Both the position numbers and the translations under genes were made by a program. From Luteibacter aegosomatissinici (lineage in GTDB: Bacteria; Pseudomonadota; Gammaproteobacteria; Xanthomonadales; Rhodanobacteraceae): a stretch of DNA of 64,000 bases. Shown piece by piece: positions 50,698 through 57,826 of the stretch (position 1 is its first letter; each line of letters begins with the position of its first letter). The notes under the pieces were generated by a model, which worked only from the letters and a program-made list of their open reading frames with translations, had not been told where the DNA came from and did no database searches. The stretch is from contig NZ_CP095742.1 in NCBI RefSeq assembly GCF_023078495.1, forward strand, positions 62,001 to 126,000. Reading direction: 5' to 3'.

Positions 50698-51416
50698 GGC
50701 GCGCCACCATCGGGCACGAAGACGTAGCCCGTTCCCCATACCGTCTGCAGCCAACGCGGCGTGCGTGCGTCATCTTCGATCAGGCGGCGCAGGCGGCTCA
50801 TCGTCACATCCATGCTGCGCTCGAAGGCCTCATGTTCACGCCCGTGTGCCGCGCTCATCAGCTGATCGCGGGTGAGCGGCTGGCGCGGCCGCTGCACAAG
50901 TGCCGCCAGCACGGCGAACTCACCGGTGGTCAGGTGCAGGGCCTCACCGTCGCGCAGTAGCCGGCGCGTGCCCAGTTCCAGGACGAAGGGGCCGAACGCG
51001 ACATCGGCGGCGTCGGCGCGTGGGGCGCCGGGGATACCACGTCCGCGGCGGAGTACGGCGTTGATGCGGGCGACCAGTTCGCGTGGGTTGCCGGGTTTGG
51101 CGAGGTAGTCGTCCGCGCCCAGCTCCAGCCCCACGATGCGGTCGATGTCGTCCCCCCGCGCCGTAAGCATGATCACGGGTGTCTGCACACCTTGTCCGCG
51201 CAGGCGTCGGCAGATCGCCAGGCCATCCTCGCCCGGCATCATGATGTCCAGCACGATCAGGTCGACATGGCCGCGCTTGAGTTCGCGATCCATGGCCCGA
51301 CCATCCTCGGCGGTGGCCGTGGAAAAGCCCTGGGTTTCCAGGTAGCGCGATAGCAGGTCGCGCAGGCGTACATCGTCATCGACGATAAGGATCCGTGCGG
51401 GAGGAGAGTCGGCCAT
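50694..51416 (-). CDS. OmpR-family response regulator
   Basis: A 240-residue regulator. The receiver domain has acidic Asp13-15 (VDDD), phospho-acceptor Asp57 (VLDIMMPG) and Lys in YLAKPG. A winged-helix DNA-binding domain follows from about 135 (LTRDQLMSAAHGREHEAFER, TVWGTGYVFVP). The start at 51416 is the natural receiver start; the longer frame upstream is not coding. It faces a secreted glycine-rich protein with repeated dyad DNA between the two, so that gene is a likely target along with its own promoter. Confidence 0.94.
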   Translation of the reverse strand: MADSPPARILIVDDDVRLRDLLSRYLETQGFSTATAEDGRAMDRELKRGHVDLIVLDIMMPGEDGLAICRRLRGQGVQTPVIMLTARGDDIDRIVGLELGADDYLAKPGNPRELVARINAVLRRGRGIPGAPRADAADVAFGPFVLELGTRRLLRDGEALHLTTGEFAVLAALVQRPRQPLTRDQLMSAAHGREHEAFERSMDVTMSRLRRLIEDDARTPRWLQTVWGTGYVFVPDGGAP

Positions 51417-51458
51417 GGGCTGATTCTGCCGGGTTCGCCCGGCGGTGGGGGGCGAAGT

Positions 51459-51501
51459 TGTAACAGGATGTTTCAGCCGGCCCGTGTTGAAACCTCCTGT
51501 T
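51459..51501. promoter_or_regulatory. Putative response-regulator binding region
   Basis: TGTAACA (51459-51465) and TGTTTCA (51469-51475) are direct repeats spaced exactly 10 bases apart, the spacing preferred by OmpR/PhoB-type dimers. In addition AACAGGATGTTTCA (51462-51475) recurs inverted at 51488-51501 with one mismatch. It lies in the 163-base divergent region between the regulator and the secreted protein gene. Confidence 0.5.
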
Positions 51502-51579
51502 GCGATTGCACGCACACGGCCGGTGCCCGCTGGCGGAGGATGACGTACCGGCCTCATGGCCACCCGCAGGAGCCTTCCC

Positions 51580-52083
51580 ATGCTTCGTCCGCTTGGTTTT
51601 ACCCTTTGCATGTTGTTCGTCGCCGGCACGGTGGACGCGACGGGCCGGTTCGCCGCCCGGGGCATCCACGCCAACCCGAACGGCGGCGTGACTGCCGGCC
51701 ACGCGGGCGGCTTCCGTGGCCCTGACGGCGCCGCGGGTGTTCACGGTCGCCGCACCACGAGCGATGGCCTGGGCAACGTCACGTCCAATGCCCGCAGTGC
51801 CTGGCGCGGCCCGAATGGCGGCACCGCTACCAGCCAGGGCAGCGCATCGCGCAACGCGGATGGCACGGGCAGCTTCGACCGCACCACCCAGGCCCACGGT
51901 GCGAACGGCGGCAGTTATAACGGCAGCACCACCGGTGCCACGGGGCAGGGCATCACGCACGACACGGATGCCACGGGGCGCAACGGCAACACCTACACCG
52001 GTAGCACCACGGTCACGAAGGATGGTGTGAGCCATAGCGGAACGTGCGCCGATGCCTCTGGCCAGCCCATTCCGTGCCGCTAA
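51580..52083 (+). CDS. Secreted Gly/Thr/Asn-rich protein, 167 aa
   Basis: The start at 51580 has AGGAG at 51568-51572; an in-frame ATG at 51556 lacks one. A signal peptide ends near TVDATG. The mature part is low-complexity: repeated Gly-Asn-Gly, Gly-Gly-Thr, Ser-Ala-Ser and DATGRNGNTYTGSTTVTKDG motifs, with no hydrophobic core and a single Cys pair at the end (GTCADASGQPIPC). It resembles beta-helical, repetitive surface or periplasmic proteins of unknown role. It is divergent from the two-component system and 10 bases ahead of the esterase. Confidence 0.78.
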   Translation: MLRPLGFTLCMLFVAGTVDATGRFAARGIHANPNGGVTAGHAGGFRGPDGAAGVHGRRTTSDGLGNVTSNARSAWRGPNGGTATSQGSASRNADGTGSFDRTTQAHGANGGSYNGSTTGATGQGITHDTDATGRNGNTYTGSTTVTKDGVSHSGTCADASGQPIPCR

Positions 52084-52093
52084 AGGAAACCTG

Positions 52094-52912
52094 ATGAGTC
52101 GCTGTGTACTGCTGATTCTCCTGGTCTTGCTCTCCTCCGTAGCACGCCTGGCGCACGCGGCGACGGATCTTTCCTATGGCGCTGATCCGCGGCAGACGAT
52201 GGCCGTGTACCTGCCACCGCACCCGCGGGACGCACCCATCATCGTCATGGTGCACGGCGGCGCGTGGATGTTCGGCGACAAGGACAACCCGGGGCTGGCC
52301 GAGCCGAAAGCGGGCCATTGGAGTGCGTCGGGCGCCATTTTCGTGGCCATCAATTACCGGATGCTGCCCCAGGCCGGCCCGCTGGCGCAGGCGCAGGATG
52401 TGGCGGTTGCGCTAGCCTACGTGCAGCGGCACGCCCGCGAATGGCATGGGGATCCGTCGCGCATCGTGCTGATGGGGCACTCGGCGGGCGCGCACCTGGT
52501 TTCGCTACTGGCGGTTGCGCCATCGCTGACCCGCGCCGCGGGCGTTCAACCATGGCTGGCAACGGTATCGCTCGATAGCGGCGCGGTGGATGTGCCGGGG
52601 ATCATGAACAACCCGCACGCCCGCTTCTACGACCGGGTGTTCGGTAACGACCCGGTTGCGTGGGCCACCGTATCGCCTTACGACCGCATGGCAGCGGCAC
52701 CCGCGGCACCCATGTTCATGGTGTGCTCCAGCGAGCGTCGCGAATCGTGCCCGGCCAATGAGCGATTCGTTGCGAAGGCGCGGCAGCTGGGAGGGAAGGC
52801 CGACGTGCTGCCGGTGCCGCTCAGCCACATGGACATCAACCGCACGCTCGGTGCGCAGAACACCTACACCGACCAGATAGACGCCTGGCTAAAGAAAAAC
52901 GCCGGCATCTGA
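52094..52912 (+). CDS. Secreted alpha/beta hydrolase (esterase/lipase)
   Basis: A 272-residue secreted esterase. The start at 52094 has AAAGGAAA upstream. The signal peptide ends at AHAATD. MVHGGAWMFGDK is the oxyanion HGGAW motif, LMGHSAGAHLVSL carries the nucleophile Ser, and the His is in LSHMDIN near the end. It belongs to the BD-FAE/carboxylesterase group. It lies 10 bases after the glycine-rich gene in a probable operon under the two-component system. Confidence 0.9.
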   Translation: MSRCVLLILLVLLSSVARLAHAATDLSYGADPRQTMAVYLPPHPRDAPIIVMVHGGAWMFGDKDNPGLAEPKAGHWSASGAIFVAINYRMLPQAGPLAQAQDVAVALAYVQRHAREWHGDPSRIVLMGHSAGAHLVSLLAVAPSLTRAAGVQPWLATVSLDSGAVDVPGIMNNPHARFYDRVFGNDPVAWATVSPYDRMAAAPAAPMFMVCSSERRESCPANERFVAKARQLGGKADVLPVPLSHMDINRTLGAQNTYTDQIDAWLKKNAGI

Positions 52913-52956
52913 TGATGGGGCGGCCGGTGACCACGGCGCTTGGGGTGACGAGGGTC

Positions 52957-53724
52957 CTACGGCTTTTGGCCGTGCTGCAGCAGATACAGCTTTACGTACT
53001 TGCGCCGCACGTACTCCACACGAAGCAACGCGTACACGATCCCTCGCCAGCCATCCAGGAAACCGGCGCGCAGCACGTAACCGCGGAAGAAGCGCCACAT
53101 GGGGCTCACGATGATCTGCGTGAGCGTCGCGCGCTTGCCGGCGGTGAATTCCTCGGTGGCCATCATGTGTGCGTAGCGTTCCTGCTTGGCCATCAGCTCC
53201 GACAGCGAGCGGTACGGGTAGTGATCGAGGTAGCCCCCGAGCATCTTCACCTCACCATCCACGCTCACCGATTCGTGGATTTCACGCGCCCCCCGCCAAC
53301 CGCCCTGGCGGCGATCGAACAGGCGAAGCACCTTGTCGGCGCCGGCGTTGCCGTGTTGCATGAAGCGGCCAAAGAAATCGTTGCGGCGGTAAAAGCGGTA
53401 GCCGGACGCGCCCGCGAAGCCGCCCTCGAAGGCCTTTTCGATCGCGGCGCGAAGGTCATCGCCCACGCGTTCATCCGCATCCAGGCAGAGCACCCAATCG
53501 TTCTTCGCCTGGGCCACGGCGAACGCCTTCTGGCTGCGGAAGCCATCGAAGGCGCGCTCGAACACGCGGGCACCCATGCCGCGTGCGATCGCCTGGGTCT
53601 CGTCGCTGGAGCCGCCATCCACTACCACCAGGTCATCGCAGAAGCTGGCCGAGGCCAGGCAATCCCGGATGCGGTCGGCCTCGTTCTGGGTGATCACGCA
53701 GAGGGAAATGGGCCGTTGGGTCAT
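52957..53724 (-). CDS. Family 2 glycosyltransferase (WaaE/KdtX-like)
   Basis: A 255-residue GT2 transferase. It starts ISLCVITQNEADRIRDCL, then VVVDGGSSDET and the DXD-like LCLDADERVGDDL. HESVSVDG and YLDHYPYRSLSELMAKQERYA are family-specific for LPS core glucosyltransferases of the WaaE type. It should add a sugar to the LPS core at the cytoplasmic membrane face. The start at 53724 is chosen over 53766, which would cross the divergent gene. Confidence 0.88.
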   Translation of the reverse strand: MTQRPISLCVITQNEADRIRDCLASASFCDDLVVVDGGSSDETQAIARGMGARVFERAFDGFRSQKAFAVAQAKNDWVLCLDADERVGDDLRAAIEKAFEGGFAGASGYRFYRRNDFFGRFMQHGNAGADKVLRLFDRRQGGWRGAREIHESVSVDGEVKMLGGYLDHYPYRSLSELMAKQERYAHMMATEEFTAGKRATLTQIIVSPMWRFFRGYVLRAGFLDGWRGIVYALLRVEYVRRKYVKLYLLQHGQKP

Positions 53725-53759
53725 GAAAGCACGGGAATGAAAGGGGCTGACGCGCCATA

Positions 53760-54845
53760 ATGCCACGTTGCCCCCGTTCGAGGTTTGCCGTGGCCGCGTG
53801 CCTGATGTTCGCCACCGAGGAATACGCCCTGCCTATCCTGCGGCCTCTGGCCGCGGCTGCACAGGCGCGTGGGCAGGCCGTGGGCTGGATCGTCCCCGAT
53901 GCCGTGGCGGCGCAGCTGACGCCCGGTGAGCGGCGCGTCACCAGCCTCAAAGCGGCGAAGGCCATGCAGCCCGAGGCCGTGTATTGCGCGGCCAACTGGG
54001 TGTCGCCACGCCTGCCCGGCATCAAGGTGCAGGTGTTCCACGGCTTCAACGCCGAGAAACGCGAACCGGGCCGGGGGCACTTCGCCATTCGCGGGTTCTT
54101 CGATCTGTATGTGACCCAGGGGCCCGCGACGACGACGCCTTTCGAAGCGCTCGCAAAGGAACACCGCTACTTCGCCGTGCGCGAAACCGGCTGGCCGAAG
54201 CTGGATCCGCTGTTCATCGAGCCTGCGCCACCACGCGATCCGGCCATTCCCGAGCGCGACGGGCGGCCGGTCGTGATGTACGCATCGACATTCAGCCACC
54301 GCCTTAGCGCCGCACCCGCCATGGTGGAGCCGCTGCGAAGGATGATCGCCCGCGGTGACCGCCAATGGCTACTCACCCTGCATCCGAAGTGCAGCGACGA
54401 ACTTTTTGCCGCGTATCGCGGGCTGCAAGCGGAGAACGCACGCTTCTTCACCTCGGACAAGCTCATCGAACTCGAGCGCGCGGCCGATGTGCTCGTCTGC
54501 GACACCTCGTCAGTGATCCACGAGTTCGCGGTGATGAACAAGCCCGTCGTCACCATCGCCAACCGCGTGCCGCATCCTTTCATGCTCGATGTGCCCACGC
54601 CGGAGGATGTCGATGCCGCGATCGACCGTGCGCTCAGCCACCCGCCCGAGCTGATGGCGGCCATCAAGGCACATGCCGACGCGATCCATCCATCCCACGA
54701 TGGCCACGCCAGCGAGCGTGTGCTCGATGCCGTGGCTGCGTACCAGCGCGGCGAGTTTGGCAAACTCGCCCGCAAGCCCCTGAACCTGATTCGTCGCTAC
54801 AAGGCCAGCCGTGATCTGCCTGCGCTGCTGCCTGATGGCGCCTGA
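53760..54845 (+). CDS. CDP-glycerol glycerophosphotransferase-like glycan enzyme
   Basis: A 361-residue protein of the Glyphos_transf/GT-B type. VQVFHGFNAEKR carries the conserved His, and VLVCDTSSVIHEFAVMNKPVVTI is the signature nucleotide-binding segment. LLTLHPKCSDEL is the conserved HPK motif. It could transfer glycerol-phosphate or a similar group to LPS or capsule. It is divergent from the GT2 gene with only 35 bases between starts; the pair suggests an LPS-decoration locus. Later ATG codons (53805) are alternative starts. Confidence 0.82.
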   Translation: MPRCPRSRFAVAACLMFATEEYALPILRPLAAAAQARGQAVGWIVPDAVAAQLTPGERRVTSLKAAKAMQPEAVYCAANWVSPRLPGIKVQVFHGFNAEKREPGRGHFAIRGFFDLYVTQGPATTTPFEALAKEHRYFAVRETGWPKLDPLFIEPAPPRDPAIPERDGRPVVMYASTFSHRLSAAPAMVEPLRRMIARGDRQWLLTLHPKCSDELFAAYRGLQAENARFFTSDKLIELERAADVLVCDTSSVIHEFAVMNKPVVTIANRVPHPFMLDVPTPEDVDAAIDRALSHPPELMAAIKAHADAIHPSHDGHASERVLDAVAAYQRGEFGKLARKPLNLIRRYKASRDLPALLPDGA

Positions 54846-54865
54846 CGCCAGCCCGAGAGCCAGCC

Positions 54866-55525
54866 ATGCCCAACGCCACCGCCGAAAACACCGGTACATC
54901 GTTCTCTACCGCACGCATGCTCGAAGCGCGCGAGCGCTCATGGGCCGCGTTGCACGACATCGCCGCGCACATCGTGCCGGGCATGACCGAGCCCGAGGCT
55001 GTTGCGGTGGCTGGCGAGCGTTTGAATGCAGCGGGCATGCAGCGTATCTGGCATCCCAGCATCATCCGCTTCGGCGCGAACACGCTGAAGACGTTCCGCC
55101 AGCGTTCCGCACCCGATACCGTGCTGGCGCAGAACGACATCTTCTTTGTCGACCTTGGGCCGGTCTTCGAGGGTCACGAAGGTGATGTGGGCGACACGTT
55201 CGTCGTCGGCGATGACAGCATCATGCACGCCTGTGTCGAAGCGGCCCGCGAGCTATTCCGCCGGGGCGAAGCGCGTTGGCGTGAGGGCGTGACCGGCGTA
55301 GCACTGTACGACTATGTGGCCACACAGGCCGAATCGCTGGGCTGGCGCCTTAACCACGAGACCAAGGGTCACCGCGTGGGCGATTACCCGCATGCCGTGC
55401 ACAAGGCAGGCAACCTCGGTGACTTCGATGCCACGCCGGTACCCGGCCTTTGGATTCTCGAGATCCAGATCGCGCACCCGGAGTTGCCGATTGGCGCGTT
55501 CTACGAAGATCTGTTGATGGCGTGA
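54866..55525 (+). CDS. M24 family metallopeptidase homologue (aminopeptidase P-like)
   Basis: A 219-residue, single-domain pita-bread enzyme; full-length aminopeptidase P has an extra N-terminal domain, absent here. The metal ligands are recognisable: Asp in FFVDLGPVFEG and Asp in GDVGDTFVVG, His in KGHRVGDYPH, Glu in WILEIQIAHP and a final Glu in GAFYEDLLM. It may cleave X-Pro or another dipeptide, or act as a creatinase-like hydrolase. It follows the glycan gene by 20 bases and ends 3 bases short of the convergent iron operon. Confidence 0.85.
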   Translation: MPNATAENTGTSFSTARMLEARERSWAALHDIAAHIVPGMTEPEAVAVAGERLNAAGMQRIWHPSIIRFGANTLKTFRQRSAPDTVLAQNDIFFVDLGPVFEGHEGDVGDTFVVGDDSIMHACVEAARELFRRGEARWREGVTGVALYDYVATQAESLGWRLNHETKGHRVGDYPHAVHKAGNLGDFDATPVPGLWILEIQIAHPELPIGAFYEDLLMA

Positions 55526-55528
55526 CGC

Positions 55529-55795
55529 TTAGCGCGACAGACGGGTAACCGAGAAGGCCACGACCAGCGCGCCGAAGGTCAGTGCGCCGATCCAGTACAC
55601 CGAGCCCAGCGCGGCGCCATCGCTGGCGATGGCGGCGGCCCATGAGGCCGTGAGCAACAGCCAGCCTGCCGCCTTCAACGCTTTTGTGGTGGGTGCCGGC
55701 AACGCCTTGCCGAGCACATCGCGCTGGTGCCGTGACATGCCCATGCTTAGTGCGGCGAACCCGAGCATCGCTGCCATCACGCATACGAACATCAT
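55529..55795 (-). CDS. DUF3325 family membrane protein
   Basis: An 88-residue protein with three hydrophobic stretches (MMFVCVMAAMLGFAALSMGM, WLLLTASWAAAIA and YWIGALTFGALVVAFSV). The SRHQRDVLG segment after the first helix is typical of DUF3325. Its start overlaps the PepSY stop (ATGA at 55795). It is the last gene of the DUF3649-PepSY-DUF3325 set found next to siderophore receptors. Confidence 0.85.
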   Translation of the reverse strand: MMFVCVMAAMLGFAALSMGMSRHQRDVLGKALPAPTTKALKAAGWLLLTASWAAAIASDGAALGSVYWIGALTFGALVVAFSVTRLSR

Positions 55796-57339
55796 GCGAG
55801 GGCTTCCTTCTTGCGCCGCAGCCGGACCCCTTCCTTGCGGTGGTGCACCTTCCATGCGCAAAAGCCAAGCAGGGCGGCGAATGCCAACATCATCAGGTCG
55901 AAGCTGGCGAATAGCACGTCGCCACGCCACAAGCTCGCGAACAGGCCACGATCGGTCGTCATCATGTCGACGACCGGTACAGCGAGGAACCCTGCTGCCG
56001 CGACAGATAACGTTTCCACCCAGGCGCGTTTCACTGGCCGCACGATGGCAACGACACACAGCACGCCCCAGCCGATGAACAGCCAGTTCGTTTCCCAGTT
56101 GGGGCGTTGCGCGATCTCGACCGGAAGCAGCCGGTTGGCCATGAAGTAGCAGGCAATACCGAAGGGGAGGCCGGCGATCGTCGCCACGTTCAGGCGTTCG
56201 ACCAGGCGAAAACCAAAGTAGGGCCGTTCTGGATCGGGTAACTGGACCCGGCGCTTGGAGGTCCACAGCACCAGCCCGGTAGCGACCATGGCGGTGCCGG
56301 CCAGCCCGCACAGGAAATAGAACCAGCGCAGCAACAGCGGTGCATATCGACCGGCGTGCAGGCCCACCATGACGCTCTCGGTTTCGCGCGCTCCGCCGCG
56401 TATCGGCGGCCGCTCGTGCATCACGCCCGTCGCGGCATCGAAGGTCAGCGTTTCGCCGCGCGTATCCATGCCTTCCCCGGTGGCGCGGGTGAGCTTCACC
56501 ACCGCGTTCGCATCGCCGGGCACCGGCACGAAGATGTAGCCGGGCTCGGCGCCGTGCCAGGTTTCGCGTGCCTTCTGGATCATGGCGGTGACAGAGGCCA
56601 TGGGCACCGTGGTGCCCGAGCGCTTGGGCGATTCATCCGCACCGAAGGCGTCGGCGTAGTACGCGGCCCGGTTGTCGTATGCCGCGGCGACGCCCCACGG
56701 CATGTATTGCGCGGCCAGGGTGACCAGCCCCGTATACGTGATCATGAAATGGAACGGCAGGGCGAGCACGGCGCTCAGGTTGTGGCCATCCAGCCAGGAA
56801 CGCTGCCCTTTGCCAAAGCGCAGGGTGAAGAAGTCCGCGAAGATCTTCTTGTGGGTGATCACGCCGCTGATGATCGCGACCAGCATGAACATGGCGGCCA
56901 GGCCTACCGCCCAGCGTGCCCACAGCACCGGCAGGTAGTACAGATCGAAGTGCATGCGGTACAGCCGCCAGCCGCCCAGCGTATCGCGGGCATCCACCTT
57001 CTGGCCCTGGCCATCGACGAGGAACGCATGGTCGCGCCACTGCGCGAAGGTTTCCCCCTTTTCTTTCCAGAATGCCGTGGTCGCCACCGCGCGCGGGCCG
57101 GGCAACTCGATGGACCACTGTTCCGCATCGGCCGCATGTTGCTGCATATATGCGATGGCGCCTTCGGCGCCCGCCTCGATGTTGCGCTGGCCATGCACCT
57201 CAGGCTGCATCCAGCGGGTGATCTCGTCCTGGAAATACGCCGCGGTCCCGGTGACGAACACAAGGAACAGGAGCCAGCCGAGCAAAAGGCCTACCCACGT
57301 GTGCAGCCAGGCCATGGACTGCCGAAGCCCGCCGTTCAT
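55792..57339 (-). CDS. PepSY-TM protein, putative siderophore/iron reductase
   Basis: A 515-residue inner-membrane protein. The start at 57339 overlaps the DUF3649 stop by ATGA. MAWLHTWVGLLLGWLLFLVFV is the first PepSY_TM helix, with a His likely for heme binding, and three or four more helices follow around 150-170, 195-215, 335-360 and 390-490. Homologues such as FoxB reduce or release iron from siderophores in the periplasm. Its position with DUF3649 and DUF3325, divergent from a TonB receptor, supports that role. Confidence 0.9.
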   Translation of the reverse strand: MNGGLRQSMAWLHTWVGLLLGWLLFLVFVTGTAAYFQDEITRWMQPEVHGQRNIEAGAEGAIAYMQQHAADAEQWSIELPGPRAVATTAFWKEKGETFAQWRDHAFLVDGQGQKVDARDTLGGWRLYRMHFDLYYLPVLWARWAVGLAAMFMLVAIISGVITHKKIFADFFTLRFGKGQRSWLDGHNLSAVLALPFHFMITYTGLVTLAAQYMPWGVAAAYDNRAAYYADAFGADESPKRSGTTVPMASVTAMIQKARETWHGAEPGYIFVPVPGDANAVVKLTRATGEGMDTRGETLTFDAATGVMHERPPIRGGARETESVMVGLHAGRYAPLLLRWFYFLCGLAGTAMVATGLVLWTSKRRVQLPDPERPYFGFRLVERLNVATIAGLPFGIACYFMANRLLPVEIAQRPNWETNWLFIGWGVLCVVAIVRPVKRAWVETLSVAAAGFLAVPVVDMMTTDRGLFASLWRGDVLFASFDLMMLAFAALLGFCAWKVHHRKEGVRLRRKKEALA

Positions 57340-57653
57340 GCACCACCCCCGTGCATGGACAGGTAAAGGGCGAGCGCGAGCGGCACGCAGTAAACGCTGG
57401 TCCAGAACCACACCCGCGCGGTGCGCGCCACGGCGAACGCGAAGATCGCGACGGTGGCGTAGATAGCGAACGACACCAGCATGCCGGCCATGACCGCCTC
57501 AACCCGGGGCAGGGGCAGCCAGCGGGCCAGCCCGGCGGTGGTGAGGGCGGCGGCGATATAGCCGCCCACGGCGGCAAGGACGGTGCGTGAGGTCACGTCC
57601 AGGGCATGGGCAAGGCGCGATTCGGCGGCGCCGTGGGGGGCGGAACGGGGCAT
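57336..57653 (-). CDS. DUF3649 family iron-uptake membrane protein
   Basis: A 105-residue protein with three predicted helices (TVLAAVGGYIAAALTTAGLA, MAGMLVSFAIYATVAIFAF and WFWTSVYCVPLALALYLSM). The sequence matches the DUF3649 pattern, annotated as an iron-transport accessory in this three-gene set. It is the first gene of the operon; the Fur box and TonB receptor are upstream on the other strand. Confidence 0.85.
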   Translation of the reverse strand: MPRSAPHGAAESRLAHALDVTSRTVLAAVGGYIAAALTTAGLARWLPLPRVEAVMAGMLVSFAIYATVAIFAFAVARTARVWFWTSVYCVPLALALYLSMHGGGA

Positions 57654-57753
57654 GGAACTCTCTTCAGGGCGGGCGGCCGCCGACGCGCCAGGCGCGGGTT
57701 AACCGTCAATGCGTGTCATTCGCAATATTGCACGAACGCCGGTATCGGGCGAT

Positions 57754-57778
57754 TATATTAATGAGATTCATTCGCAAA
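57754..57778. promoter_or_regulatory. Fur box between the receptor and the PepSY operon
   Basis: The core AATGAGATTCATT (57760-57772) is a dyad with AATGA and TTCATT arms, inside an A/T-rich stretch with TATATTAATGAG. It lies 49-73 bases before the receptor start at 57827 and about 101 bases before the DUF3649 start, as expected for Fur control of both directions. Confidence 0.6.
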
Positions 57779-57826
57779 TACGAGTCGGCGCCGGGCTCTC
57801 CTGCCCCGCCAGCCCAGGGAAAACCC

